From Neocallimastix lanati (nom. inval.) (lineage: Eukaryota > Neocallimastigomycota > Neocallimastigomycetes > Neocallimastigales > Neocallimastigaceae), in assembly GCA_016946835.1 (NCBI GenBank), contig JACVTC010000308.1, forward strand, positions 1 through 50,527: DNA of 50,527 nt, in the 5' to 3' direction. A program made the position numbers and the translations under genes. The notes below the pieces were generated by a model. That model ran no database searches and had not been told where the DNA came from. It was given only the letters and a program-made list of their open reading frames with translations. Of this stretch, positions 20,424-31,095 are shown one piece after another. Every line of letters starts with the position of its first letter. Within the stretch, counting starts at the first letter, position 1.

Positions 20424-23400
20424 TTGGAGGGATTTAACAACCTAATAAGAAGATTCGAAGACCTTAACCTGCAAGAAATGAATCAAGAGAATCATCAAGT
20501 TCTGCCCCGTAACAATCAAAAGATTGTTAACGAACCACCGCTATTTTCTGGAATCAAGAAGGACTTTGATGGCTTCCTTACAAGAGCTGAAATAGCTATG
20601 GAAGCCAATCCACAAGGTTTCAATAACGACCATACAAAGGTCAGATTTATAATTTCTTATCTTGTCGGTGATCCCTTGATATGGGCCTCAAACTTGCGAA
20701 GAAATAATGATCCCCTGCTCAATGTTTATGAAGATTTTATTCAAGAATTAAGAAATCAATTTGGAGAGCAGGACATGAGCACAGTTGTCGCAAACGGTAA
20801 ATTATGCAGCATCCGACAACATAAATTTGGTCATGTTAGTGAGTATATAAATGAATTTAATAAAATCAGCAGACATTCAGATTTTAACGATTCTGCTAAG
20901 ATTTATATGTTTGTAAAAGGACTTCACTACAAGATGAGGGAGCACCTTGCAGTGGTAAATCCAAATCCCAACAACTTAAGAAGACTTTTCACTGATGTCC
21001 TTAGTATCGAAAGCTTAACTAAGAGACATGAAATAAATGAATTTTTCTATCATAATTATTACCATCGTAAGGAAATAAATAATAATAATCATGCGTCTAC
21101 TAGTGACCCAATGGAAATAGATTTATACAGAATTAAGAGAGGACAAACGAATACAAGTTACTTCCCTTCTAACCAGAAATTATATCAAGAAAACTCGAAT
21201 TCAAGAGATGAAGAAAGAAGGAAAGGATTGTGCTATTATTGTAAAAAACCAGGTCATCGCTATTTTAACTGTCCAAATAAGAAGAAACCTGCCGGAGTCA
21301 AGATTATCAGTAAACAAGAAAACACCGCTACCACACCCTCAAGTAGTTTAAGAAGAATTAGAAGAATCAACAGCCAAGAAGATATTGTCAAAGTTAGAAA
21401 AATCGTGGAAGAACAAAACTCACTTTTGACAAAGAAAAGTAATATCATTGATTTCTATATTAAAACAAACGATACAGAAGAAGTAAAAGCAAGAGTTTTG
21501 ATTGATTCTGGATCAGATCTTAACTTTATTCACCCAGAATTTGCGAAGGCTTTTGGAATCAAAACCCAACAAATTGAAGAACCATTCCGTGTTACTGGTC
21601 TTGGTTACGGAATATCAACAGTTAAAAAGGAAACGGAGAAGTGCATTTTACGTTTAAAAAATCACTTAGAAACCATTCAATTGTATGTACTCAGAATTCC
21701 TGATGTTGATATTATTTTAGGCCTACCTTGGATTGAGAAGCATTCGCCTTATAATTACCACGACGCAAAGAAGATCTCCTTTGGCTCAGGATTTTGCGCT
21801 AGACACTGTAATAACGGTAAAAGAAAAAGAAAGAACAAGATCAAGAACAAGAAAAAGAACAAAGGAAAAGAATCTGCTACCGACTTGGAAGAAAATAAAA
21901 TTATTGAAGACTCAAGAAAAAGAAAATCTTTCTTTGACTCCGATTCCGAATCTGATTCTGAAGAAGAAATTTCTATTCGTGGCCGCCGAACTCGTATTAG
22001 AACTTGTACTGAATTTATTAATAGTGATAGTGATAGTGATATTAATGATACTTTTATGTTAGATAATTTTAGTGATAGCATTAGTGATAGTGATAACTTT
22101 AGCGATAGTGATGATATTATTGTTATGAATTGTGATAGTAAAATTAGTACTAATAGTTTAAGGATTTTAAAGAAAATTTGTGAATCTAGGAAATGTAAGA
22201 AATTAAATGTAATTGAAAAATGTAATGATGAAAATAATAATTTAAATAAAGATGGTGAAAAGGTCGAAGTACCTGAAATCTATTTGATGTTTAAAGAAGT
22301 GTTTAATGAAAATAATTGTAATGTGTTACCTCCGCATCGTAATTATGATTGTGAAATTAAATTAAAAGATAATTGTAGTCTATTTTATGGTCCGTTGTAC
22401 CCTTTAACTGAAACGGAGAGAGAAGAATTAAAGAAATATTTAGAAGAGAATTTAAAAAAGGGTTTTATTAGAAAATCTTCTTCTCCCGCTGGAGCACCTA
22501 TTTTATTTGTTAGAAAAAAGGATGGTACATATAGATTAGTTATTGATTATAGAAAATTGAACGAAATGACCATCCGTAACTCTTATCCACTTCCTTTAAT
22601 TAGTGAATTGTTGGATAGAGTTAAAGGTGCTAAATATTTTACTAAGTTAGATTTAAAATCTGCTTATAACTTAGTAAGAATTAAAGAAGGTGACGAGTAC
22701 AAAACTGCCTTTCGTACAAGATACGGGCACTTTGAATATCTCGTTATGCCTTTTGGGCTTAAGAATGCCCCTGCTACATTCCAACATTTTATAAATGATG
22801 TTCTCAGTGATTACTTAGATGATTTTGTAATCTCTTACATTGATGACATTTTAATTTATTCTAATACTTTAGAAGAACATCATGTACATGTTAAGAAAGT
22901 TTTAAGAAAATTGTTAGAGAATCATTTAGTTGTTAAATTAGAAAAGTGTGAATTTGATGTAACTGAAACTACCTTTCTTGGTTATGTTTTATCAAGAGAT
23001 GGAATTAAAATGGATAAAGAAAAAGTTAAAGCAATTTTAGATTGGCCTGTTCCAACAAACGTTAAAGAAATTCAATCGTTTATTGGACTTTGTAATTATT
23101 ACAGAATTTTTATTAAAGACTTTGCGAAAATTGCAAATCCTCTCCACAAATTAACTAGAAAAAATGTTCCTTTTAATTGGAGTTCTGAACAACAAAAAGC
23201 GTTTGATACTTTAAAAGAATTATTTACTACTGCTCCTATTTTGAAACATCCTGATAGCAACAAACAATTCATTGTTGAAACTGATGCTAGTAATTTTGCT
23301 GTTGGTGCAATTCTTTCTCAGGAATTTGATGGGCATTTGCATCCAATTGCTTTTATTTCTACTAGCTTAACTAAATCCCAAAGAAATTACCCTATCTATG

Positions 23401-25247
23401 ACAAAGAACTTCTTGCTATTAAAGTTGCATTGGAAGGATGGAGACATTACTTAGAAGGAGCTCGCCATCAGTTTATTATTTATACTGATCATAAGAATTT
23501 AACTTTCCCTCGAAAACCTGAACTTCTTTCCCAACGCCAAATTCGTTGGTATGAATTCTTATCTAGATTTGATTTTAAACTAATTTACAGAGCTGGTAAA
23601 AAGTCAGGTAAACCAGATATTTTATCAAGACGTAGTGATCATTTATTTGCTAGTGTTCGTCCTATTTCATGCGTTATTAATTCATGTAGTTTTAAGAATG
23701 ATTCTTTAATCTCCTCTATTCATGATTCTCTAGCTAATGATGAATTCTATTGCAAAATAACTGAATTTCTTAAAAATGATAAATCAAAAGATCCCCCTTT
23801 TAGTAAAATCGATAAATTTTCTCTTGACAAAAATGGTTATTTACTTTTTGAAAATTTAATTTATGTTCCCAATAAAATTAGAATAAGAGTTTTAGAACTC
23901 CATCATGACTCTATTTCTGCTGGTCATTTTGGAATTAATAAAACTATTGAACTTATTTCTCGTAATTTCTGGTGGCCTAAATTACAAAAAGATGTTAAAA
24001 TGTTTATTAAATCTTGTGAAATTTGTTCAAAATCCAAAATCCCAAGACATAAGCCATATGGTTTACTTTCTCCACTTTCTACACCAAATAGAGCCTGGTC
24101 TGCTATCTCTATGGATTTTATTGTTGAACTTCCGAAATCCAAAGATATGACCACTATAATGGTTGTTGTGGATCGCTTAACTAAAATGGCTCATTTTATA
24201 CCATTTAGATGTCTTCCTACTGCTTCTATTGCTGCTGATTCTTTCATTGCTAATATTTTTAAACTTCATGGTTTCCCCGATTCTATTATTTCTGATCGTG
24301 GTTCTCAATTTACCTCTGATTTTTGGAATCGTCTTTGCTCTCTTTTAAATATTAAGCATTCTTTTTCTACTGCTAATCACCCGCAGACTGATGGTCAAAC
24401 GGAGAGGGTGAACTCGATATTGGAACAATATCTTCGTTGTTTCATTAACGAAAAACAAAATAATTGGTTTGATTTATTACCTTTTGCAGAATTTTCCTAT
24501 AATAATACTTTACAACAGTCAATAAATCAATCACCTTTTTTTGCAAATTATGGTTTTAATCCGAAATTTAATCCTGAAATTCCTTCAAATGAGAATCCGC
24601 ATAGAGCTGAGAAAAGAATATTAAATATTAATGAAAACATTAAATTTTTAAAAGAAAACTTAGAGCAAGCAAAAAAGACTTATAAGAAATATGCAGATCT
24701 GAAAAGAATGGATTCTCCAGATTTTAAAGTAGGAAATAAAGTTTATCTTTTAAAGGGTAATACAACAAAGAAAAATAGAAAATTATCTGATCAACTAATA
24801 GGACCTTTTGAAATAATAAGAAAAGTTAGTGACTTAGCGTACGAACTTAAACTTCCTAATAATATGCGTTGTCACCCTGTATTTCATGTTTCACTTCTCG
24901 AACCTTACCATGAAAATGAATTTTCAAACAGAAGAAATACTCGTAGAAGAAATATTAATCTTAATACGGATACAATTGATAGAACTCCTGAAAGAATAAT
25001 TAAAATGAAAACCTTTAACAATAAGAATCGTTACTTGATTAAATGGAAAGGATGCGATTTTAGTGAAAATACTTGGATTGATGAAGATCAAATTCTTGAT
25101 AGACAATTAATACAAGAATATTACAGAAAAGAAAAGAAGAACAAATCTTCGAATGTTAACAACGAATTCTGTCAACCACCTGATGATGCAAACGAGTACT
25201 ATGTTAGACATAAATATCAACCTTTTGTAATTGATCTTCCTTCTTAA
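20424..25247 (+). CDS. Element H Gag-Pol polyprotein with chromodomain integrase
   Basis: One uninterrupted frame of up to 1607 residues. The first codon of the open frame is TTG, and the first ATG is at 20478 (MNQENHQV), which I prefer as start. Domains: gag capsid, CCHC knuckle CYYCKKPGHRYFNC (about 269-285), retropepsin LIDSGSD (about 358), a Lys/Arg-rich patch (464-482) that may be a nuclear signal, a Ser/Asp/Glu-rich acidic linker (504-569), RT with [11 protein letters not shown] (773) and YIDDIL (805), RNase H ETDASNFAVG (948), integrase HHCC (1159-1203), DDE in ISMDFI, SDRGSQF and TDGQTERVN, then a classic chromodomain RYLIKWKGCDFSENTWI (about 1520-1567). All catalytic motifs are intact, so the copy is probably autonomous. 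No frameshift is used. Confidence 0.95.
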   Translation: MEGFNNLIRRFEDLNLQEMNQENHQVLPRNNQKIVNEPPLFSGIKKDFDGFLTRAEIAMEANPQGFNNDHTKVRFIISYLVGDPLIWASNLRRNNDPLLNVYEDFIQELRNQFGEQDMSTVVANGKLCSIRQHKFGHVSEYINEFNKISRHSDFNDSAKIYMFVKGLHYKMREHLAVVNPNPNNLRRLFTDVLSIESLTKRHEINEFFYHNYYHRKEINNNNHASTSDPMEIDLYRIKRGQTNTSYFPSNQKLYQENSNSRDEERRKGLCYYCKKPGHRYFNCPNKKKPAGVKIISKQENTATTPSSSLRRIRRINSQEDIVKVRKIVEEQNSLLTKKSNIIDFYIKTNDTEEVKARVLIDSGSDLNFIHPEFAKAFGIKTQQIEEPFRVTGLGYGISTVKKETEKCILRLKNHLETIQLYVLRIPDVDIILGLPWIEKHSPYNYHDAKKISFGSGFCARHCNNGKRKRKNKIKNKKKNKGKESATDLEENKIIEDSRKRKSFFDSDSESDSEEEISIRGRRTRIRTCTEFINSDSDSDINDTFMLDNFSDSISDSDNFSDSDDIIVMNCDSKISTNSLRILKKICESRKCKKLNVIEKCNDENNNLNKDGEKVEVPEIYLMFKEVFNENNCNVLPPHRNYDCEIKLKDNCSLFYGPLYPLTETEREELKKYLEENLKKGFIRKSSSPAGAPILFVRKKDGTYRLVIDYRKLNEMTIRNSYPLPLISELLDRVKGAKYFTKLDLKSAYNLVRIKEGDEYKTAFRTRYGHFEYLVMPFGLKNAPATFQHFINDVLSDYLDDFVISYIDDILIYSNTLEEHHVHVKKVLRKLLENHLVVKLEKCEFDVTETTFLGYVLSRDGIKMDKEKVKAILDWPVPTNVKEIQSFIGLCNYYRIFIKDFAKIANPLHKLTRKNVPFNWSSEQQKAFDTLKELFTTAPILKHPDSNKQFIVETDASNFAVGAILSQEFDGHLHPIAFISTSLTKSQRNYPIYDKELLAIKVALEGWRHYLEGARHQFIIYTDHKNLTFPRKPELLSQRQIRWYEFLSRFDFKLIYRAGKKSGKPDILSRRSDHLFASVRPISCVINSCSFKNDSLISSIHDSLANDEFYCKITEFLKNDKSKDPPFSKIDKFSLDKNGYLLFENLIYVPNKIRIRVLELHHDSISAGHFGINKTIELISRNFWWPKLQKDVKMFIKSCEICSKSKIPRHKPYGLLSPLSTPNRAWSAISMDFIVELPKSKDMTTIMVVVDRLTKMAHFIPFRCLPTASIAADSFIANIFKLHGFPDSIISDRGSQFTSDFWNRLCSLLNIKHSFSTANHPQTDGQTERVNSILEQYLRCFINEKQNNWFDLLPFAEFSYNNTLQQSINQSPFFANYGFNPKFNPEIPSNENPHRAEKRILNINENIKFLKENLEQAKKTYKKYADLKRMDSPDFKVGNKVYLLKGNTTKKNRKLSDQLIGPFEIIRKVSDLAYELKLPNNMRCHPVFHVSLLEPYHENEFSNRRNTRRRNINLNTDTIDRTPERIIKMKTFNNKNRYLIKWKGCDFSENTWIDEDQILDRQLIQEYYRKEKKNKSSNVNNEFCQPPDDANEYYVRHKYQPFVIDLPS

Positions 25248-25272
25248 AGTTAATCTCGCAGGAGCTCGACTT

Positions 25273-25284
25273 AAGGGGCGAGAT
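25273..25284 (+). other. Polypurine tract of element H
   Basis: AAGGGGCGAGAT directly before the 3' LTR. Confidence 0.7.
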
Positions 25285-26057
25285 TGTAAAGATATTATTA
25301 ATATCTTTATAAATTTTAATTAAATTTAATCATAAATTTAAGTAAAATTGAAATAAATCTATTAAAAATCACGTGTATAAAATTATTGCAAATAATTTTA
25401 TACAAAACTTCGACTTCTTCCCAATCATATTAATAAATTAAAAATTTCTCTTGTGAAACTAGTAATTGAAAATCATTTCTTTTTATGTAATTTAATTTAA
25501 ATAATAAGAGTTAAGGTTTTTTACAAGATAAATTAACAACATGAAACTATGCAATTAGTCATGTTGAAACTTGCGGCATTTTATGCTAAAATCATATTAA
25601 ATAATTATGACAACTTTTATATTAATTTTAAATAGAAAATATAATAAGAATTTATTAATAATATTTAAATAATAAATAAATAATAAATGAGCTCGATTGA
25701 AATTGTTTATATTTATTTTAGTTATTAATTATAATTCTCTTTATTTAGTAATAGTTAATTATTTATTATTAGTTTAGGTTAGTATTGTTTTTAAATAAAT
25801 AGTTAGATAATATAATTCAATAGGAATTATATATTCTAAATGTAATAAGATAAAAATATAAATAGTTAACCAAATTTCATGTATTTTAATCGATGTAATT
25901 GTTATTAACGATTTATTGTTAATAACACTAATAATTAATAAAGATTATTTTAAAATCTAAATATAATAAAACTTATTTGTTTATAAAACATTTTTGTGTT
26001 ATTTAGTGTTATTATAATTTTTGACTTATAATCTATTTTTTAAATCAAAACTTTATA
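25285..26057 (+). repeat. Element H 3' LTR (773 bp)
   Basis: Same sequence and length as 19273-20045, followed by CACTC (26058-26062). Confidence 0.92.
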
Positions 26058-26105
26058 CACTCTAAGGCTATATTAATTTTATGGATTTCAATCGGTCTTG
26101 TACCA
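26058..26105 (-). repeat. Element D 3' LTR, second part (with CACTC duplication)
   Basis: The LTR sequence of D resumes after H and ends CGGTCTTGTACCA, as at 32820-32832. Confidence 0.88.
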
Positions 26106-26106
26106 A

Positions 26107-26115
26107 GATCCCCCG
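26107..26115 (-). other. Polypurine tract of element D
   Basis: Minus-strand ACGGGGGATC just inside the 3' LTR. Confidence 0.6.
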
Positions 26116-26123
26116 TCGCCAGA

Positions 26124-29100
26124 TCAGACTTCGTCCCTTGAAGTCTCCATGGTAAAGAATGGAATGACATTTTTCTTATGTACATTCCTATCCATAACTT
26201 CACCAGTCTGAGGGTCGCATAAGGTTACGGTATTGAATTCCGATTTAACTACCTTTAAAGGTCCTAAGAAGTAAGGATCTAGTTTTCGTCTATTTAAGTA
26301 ACGTACTAGAACTAAGTCTCCACTTTTATAAGTATTTTGCATTCTTTTTATTTGCTTACGCCTATCTCTCCACAACAGATTGGCGTTCTCAATATTATCT
26401 ATCGCTTCATTTATCCACTTCCTATGAATAAGGAATTTTCTTAGAATATATTCTTCTCGAGTCTCATTCGGTTCTTGCCTGTCGAGATTAACCAGTAGTT
26501 CGAAGGGTTGTTTATCCCTTCTTCCATACAGAAGTTCGAAACTTGAAAATCCGGTCTTCTCGTTCTTGGTTGTTCTTAGAGCCCACAATGCAGAGGGTAA
26601 TACTTCATCCCAATCTCTACATTGCTCACTTAACAAACGTAGGTATTTTCCGATTTGTTTATTTCGATTTTCTACTTTACCATTGGTTTCTGGATGGTAG
26701 GGAGTAGAAGGTTTTAAATGCACATTATAAATATCAAGGAATCCTTTGGTTTGATTCGAAATAAACTGGGGACCGTTATCAGAAATAAGTATTTCTGGAA
26801 TACCGTGTCTACTGAATACTTCAATCAAGAATTCAATGACATCTGAGGATTCTATTTTATTTACGGCTTTGGCCTCAACCCATTCCGTAAAATAATCGAC
26901 TAATACGATTATGTATTGGTTATTACGCTTTGTAACATACAACGAACCGACTATGTCTAATCCAACTCTAACAAAGGGAGCTTCAGCTGGAGTAGGAATA
27001 GTTTCTTCTTTAGGATAAGGTCTGTTTCTAAATGCTTGACATTTTGGACATGTTTTTATTGTTAACTTCACATCTTTTAACATGTTTGTCCAATAGTAAT
27101 CCCTTTTTAATCTATTATAGGTCTTGAAGATACCTTCATGACCGAGATTATGAGCATTTAAGAGTAATTTTAATTTTTGTTCTTTATTTGTAATAATCTT
27201 TCGAAGATTATTATCTTCTTTATAGAATTCTTCACCATCAACTTTAATTATTTTATTATCAATAAAATTATCCATTAAAGATGTAGCAGACAAATTAGTA
27301 GCGTTCACTTGAATAACAGGATTCCGGGATAATGCGTCGGCAAGAACATTCTTTCTACCATTTTCATAATGCACTACGACTTTAAGCATACTAAAGGTTA
27401 AAATCCAATTTGTGAGTTGTCTATCATTGTCTACGGGTGATTTGGATTTAAACAAACTTACGAGGGGTTTATGATCAGTGATCAAGATAGTTTCAAAATC
27501 ATTTCCTGTAATAAAAGCCTTGAATTTCATTACGCAATAATAAGCAGCAGCACCTTCTAGCTTAGTTATTGGATAATTCTTTTCTTCTTTCTTTAAAGAT
27601 CTACTTTCGTAATAAATAGGAAATTCTATTTTATCATATTTTTGTAATAGAACTCCTCCAAAACCATTATAAGAAGCATCAGTTCTTATAATGAATTGTT
27701 TGGAAAAATCAGGATACTTTAATATCGGGTAATTGATCAAACGTTCTTTTAAATTATCAAAACTTTCTTGACATTCGATTGACCAAAGAAAGGGTACATC
27801 TTTCTTGAGCAAATTATATAAACAATGGGCAATCTTGGATAAATTTGGTATAAACTTACGGTAGTAGCCTACAATACCAAGAAAAGATCTTAATTTACTC
27901 ACATCGGTTGGAGGATCCCAATTTTTAATTGCCTCCACCTTCGTCATCACAGGTTTAATACCATTAGGTGTAAGCATGTGGCCGAGGACTTCAACTTCTT
28001 TCATGAAGAAATTGCACTTCTCTATATTAATTTTAAGTCCGTTTTCCTTGATTATTAGAAAAACTTTTTCCAAGTCCAAGAAATGTTGTTCTAAACTAGG
28101 GGAAAATATCACAAGATCATCAATATAAACAAACATACATTTTCCAATTAAGGGAAAGAATATCCTATTCATTTCCCGTTGAAAGGTGGCCGGCGCATTG
28201 GTCAAGCCAAATGGCATTACAACAAAGTTATAGTTTCCAAACATTGTTGTAAAACTTGTCTTCTCGATATCATTTTTGTCCATTGGAATTTGGTGGTATC
28301 CAGAAAATAAATCAATAGTACTAATGGCTTTAACTTCACCACCAATCGAAAAGAGAATTTCTTCTATAAAGGGGATGGAATACGAATCTTTTATTGTTAA
28401 TTCATTAAGTTTCCTGTAGTCAACGCATAATCTCCATTTACCATTCTTCTTCTGGATTAGCACGATAGGAGATGACCACGTAGAGTGTGAGGGTACTATT
28501 AATTTCTTATTAATTAATTTAGTTATTTCTTCCTTTAAAATGTCGGCTTTAGCTTTTGATAGACGATAAGAACGTTGTTTAACTGGTAGACTTCCTTCTT
28601 TTAGTATTATAGAATGAGGAAGTAATTTAGTTTCATTCAAATCATCGGTACTGATGGCAATAATTTCGTCAAATTTATTTAATAAATCTCTTATACTTTT
28701 TACAAGATCTTCATTATTGGAACCAATTCTGGTAGACAGAATTCCATTGAGTTTATGGGATCTATCGTTCTTTTTATTTTCATTCTCATTATAGTTAAAT
28801 AGGACAACTTCGTCAAGTATGACTTCGTCAGTACCTACATTATATGGAATAAAGATTCCATTCTCCTCGTCCTTTCGAGAGGATTTATCCATCGACAAAA
28901 TTAAGTTACAAAGTGCACCATCTGGCACATCACCATCAGATAAATCATCTTCAGTCTTGGTTTCGTCACTTCGATCTAGTTTTTCCAGGTTTTCGATGAC
29001 TTCCCAAAGATCAAATTTATTGGCGATATCATTAATTTTCTTTGTATCTAAATTAGAATTTATCTTACATAATTCTAATGTAATGGGATTAATAAATAAA

Positions 29101-30104
29101 TAATTTTCGATAATAGTCTCGTAACATATGATAATGTCGAATAAAAGGTTGTCTCTTTCCACAAGTCTGAAATTAGCATTAAATGTATGGGATCCAATAG
29201 TTAAAGGTAAATTGTATATAAGACCAGGTTTAGAATCGGAATCAGACAGAACTTGAACAATAGAACACGTAGCAATTCCAACTGGTTGCGGTTTATTCGG
29301 TAGTTTATCAAAATAGCTCTTTGAAATTAAATTGATACCGGCACCATAATCTAGATATACTTTAGAGGGAATATCAAACATTTTGCATTTTGAGATAGCA
29401 ATTTTTCCTTTATGAACTAAATTAACGATAGGATTATCCTTATCTAACTTTAAATTCTTGACAAGATCGGCTCTAACCTTCGGACTGACATCAAGCAATT
29501 GAGCATATGAGATGTTTGCCGGAGTAGAGTTCAAGTCTTTCACTATACTATAACTTGGTTCGTTGCTAATCAACTTGATATGCTTTGGAATACTTCTCTT
29601 CTTGATTTTCTTGTTATCTTGTATATCTTCCTCCATGATTAATTCTTCTATCTCTTCCCTATTAGCATTCATTGGAGAGGGGTCTTTCGGATTTTTATCT
29701 GTATTCTTCGGCTTTTTCTTCACATTCTTCTTATCTTCCTTCTTTTCATTCTTCTTTTCCACTTCCATGTTCTCCTTAATGCTATTTATTTCTTTCAATC
29801 TTTCCTCTTTGTTAGTTTTCTTAACTGTTTCGATCCTTGGTTGGGCTATTATGGATGGATGGATTACTTCCAAGGGTTCGATGGATGGATGAATTACTTC
29901 GATGGGTTCATTAGTTGGGCGGATTACCTCTAAGGGTTCAACATCCATAGCCTTTTCCTTGCCCTTGTCTAACCTTTTCATAGCGGGAGTATTAGAAATA
30001 GGTTGAGGATCATCTTTCAATGATCTCCTTCCTCCAGAGCCTGGTTCATAGACCTTCATCTTCTGTTGTTCAATAACAGTCTTTTTCCTCTCGGCTCCAA
30101 ACAT
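26124..30104 (-). CDS. Element D Pol: protease-RT-RNase H-integrase
   Basis: 1326 residues from the first ATG, but the frame is open back to the slippery site at 30167-30173, so it is most likely made as a Gag-Pol fusion. The N-terminal 200 residues are Lys/Glu-rich and include three repeats of an EVIHPSIEPL-type unit. Protease motif YLDYGAG near 251 (Tyr where Thr/Ser is usual). RT GKWRLCVDYRK (about 558) and YIDDLVIFS (about 661). RNase H RTDASYNG (about 806). Integrase HHCC (985-1018) and DDE in VGLDIVG, SDNGPQF and TNGKVENRN. The tail has GPLKVVKSEFNTVTLCDP and RNVHKKN; no chromodomain. The reading frame is intact. It is related to E and F. Confidence 0.93.
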   Translation of the reverse strand: MFGAERKKTVIEQQKMKVYEPGSGGRRSLKDDPQPISNTPAMKRLDKGKEKAMDVEPLEVIRPTNEPIEVIHPSIEPLEVIHPSIIAQPRIETVKKTNKEERLKEINSIKENMEVEKKNEKKEDKKNVKKKPKNTDKNPKDPSPMNANREEIEELIMEEDIQDNKKIKKRSIPKHIKLISNEPSYSIVKDLNSTPANISYAQLLDVSPKVRADLVKNLKLDKDNPIVNLVHKGKIAISKCKMFDIPSKVYLDYGAGINLISKSYFDKLPNKPQPVGIATCSIVQVLSDSDSKPGLIYNLPLTIGSHTFNANFRLVERDNLLFDIIICYETIIENYLFINPITLELCKINSNLDTKKINDIANKFDLWEVIENLEKLDRSDETKTEDDLSDGDVPDGALCNLILSMDKSSRKDEENGIFIPYNVGTDEVILDEVVLFNYNENENKKNDRSHKLNGILSTRIGSNNEDLVKSIRDLLNKFDEIIAISTDDLNETKLLPHSIILKEGSLPVKQRSYRLSKAKADILKEEITKLINKKLIVPSHSTWSSPIVLIQKKNGKWRLCVDYRKLNELTIKDSYSIPFIEEILFSIGGEVKAISTIDLFSGYHQIPMDKNDIEKTSFTTMFGNYNFVVMPFGLTNAPATFQREMNRIFFPLIGKCMFVYIDDLVIFSPSLEQHFLDLEKVFLIIKENGLKINIEKCNFFMKEVEVLGHMLTPNGIKPVMTKVEAIKNWDPPTDVSKLRSFLGIVGYYRKFIPNLSKIAHCLYNLLKKDVPFLWSIECQESFDNLKERLINYPILKYPDFSKQFIIRTDASYNGFGGVLLQKYDKIEFPIYYESRSLKKEEKNYPITKLEGAAAYYCVMKFKAFITGNDFETILITDHKPLVSLFKSKSPVDNDRQLTNWILTFSMLKVVVHYENGRKNVLADALSRNPVIQVNATNLSATSLMDNFIDNKIIKVDGEEFYKEDNNLRKIITNKEQKLKLLLNAHNLGHEGIFKTYNRLKRDYYWTNMLKDVKLTIKTCPKCQAFRNRPYPKEETIPTPAEAPFVRVGLDIVGSLYVTKRNNQYIIVLVDYFTEWVEAKAVNKIESSDVIEFLIEVFSRHGIPEILISDNGPQFISNQTKGFLDIYNVHLKPSTPYHPETNGKVENRNKQIGKYLRLLSEQCRDWDEVLPSALWALRTTKNEKTGFSSFELLYGRRDKQPFELLVNLDRQEPNETREEYILRKFLIHRKWINEAIDNIENANLLWRDRRKQIKRMQNTYKSGDLVLVRYLNRRKLDPYFLGPLKVVKSEFNTVTLCDPQTGEVMDRNVHKKNVIPFFTMETSRDEV

Positions 30105-30160
30105 CTTGATTTTTCCGTCGCTGATGTTAGTTTGATTTACGAGAGCTAACGGACTCTCCT

Positions 30161-31021
30161 TTAGAAGTTTTTTGGTTTATCTTCCTTTAAAACTTCTTTC
30201 TTCTGTTTATTTACTCTTTGAGTTAGAAGTTTAAGTAAACTTTCGTCGTCGTAAGGACAATTATAGCCTTTATGTCCTTCTTCTCCACATCGATAGCATT
30301 TACTGTTGGCCGTATGATATAAAACTGGAACATTAGGAGTGCTTGATTTTCTCCTATTATTCGAGGAATAGTTTTGGAATAACCTTGGTGTGTCCGCTTC
30401 TTCTTTCTGGTAATGTTTACCTGAAGTTACTTCGGCTGGCCTGTACGGTTTTATAAACGGAGGTAAGAGTGGAGATTCAATATGGTTACGTACTTGATTT
30501 CCCCGTTCTCTGTCGAAATCTAGTAGTTTTTGGATCTTTTCAGCTGACTTGCATGCTTCTTCTATCGTTTTTACTCCATCATAAACGACAGCATGGCAAG
30601 CTTCCGGTCTCGGCCCAATAGCGTGTAAGTAGTCAGCGATCCTTATCCCGTCCTTTAAGTCGTCGCTGACCCTACCATAGAGGTCTAAATAATCCTTGTT
30701 GAATTCTGGAATACTCTGATTATCTTGTATAACCAGAGCTTTGATCTTGTCATAAATTTCCATTTTTGTTAATTGGGTGGCTTCTAATAAGGTAGTCTTA
30801 ATCTGCTCTAATTTCGGAAAGGTAGAACTCTCTTCCTTCAGCTTAGCGATAGTTTTCCTGGCTTCTCTTTCAGATACCAGATAGGCTAGACGGTAGCGTG
30901 TCTCATCCTCTGTTATCTTCCCCAATTCCATAAGGTTACAGAAGTCTTCGTACCACCTCTCTACAGATTTCCTATCTACATCCTTAAGACGAGGTAGCAC
31001 ATTAATTATTCCATAATCCAT
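30161..31021 (-). CDS. Element D Gag
   Basis: 286 residues starting at ATG 31021 (MDYGIINVLPRLK). A capsid-like helical region is followed by a CCHC knuckle CYRCGEEGHKGYNC near residues 240-255, the nucleic-acid-binding nucleocapsid module. It forms the particle that encloses the element RNA. The stop at 30161-30163 comes one codon after a slippery heptamer, and pol is in the -1 frame. Confidence 0.92.
   Translation of the reverse strand: MDYGIINVLPRLKDVDRKSVERWYEDFCNLMELGKITEDETRYRLAYLVSEREARKTIAKLKEESSTFPKLEQIKTTLLEATQLTKMEIYDKIKALVIQDNQSIPEFNKDYLDLYGRVSDDLKDGIRIADYLHAIGPRPEACHAVVYDGVKTIEEACKSAEKIQKLLDFDRERGNQVRNHIESPLLPPFIKPYRPAEVTSGKHYQKEEADTPRLFQNYSSNNRRKSSTPNVPVLYHTANSKCYRCGEEGHKGYNCPYDDESLLKLLTQRVNKQKKEVLKEDKPKNF
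30167..30173 (-). promoter_or_regulatory. Programmed -1 frameshift site AAAAAAC, element D
   Basis: Gag codons CCA AAA AAC TTC TAA contain A-AAA-AAC. In the -1 frame translation continues without a stop into pol (KLLKESPLALVNQ...). Confidence 0.75.
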
Positions 31022-31063
31022 TTTGTTTATTTTTATTTATTATATTATTATTTATTTATTTAG

Positions 31064-31095
<32 letters not shown>

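Larger units (their letters stand above)
19273..26057 (+). mobile_element. Element H: complete Ty3/gypsy chromovirus
   Basis: LTRs 19273-20045 and 25285-26057, both 773 bp and identical by eye, flanked by CACTC, enclose one long gag-pol frame. The insertion cut the 3' LTR of D in two. It is the best-preserved element in the window, and the identical LTRs indicate recent movement. Confidence 0.93.
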
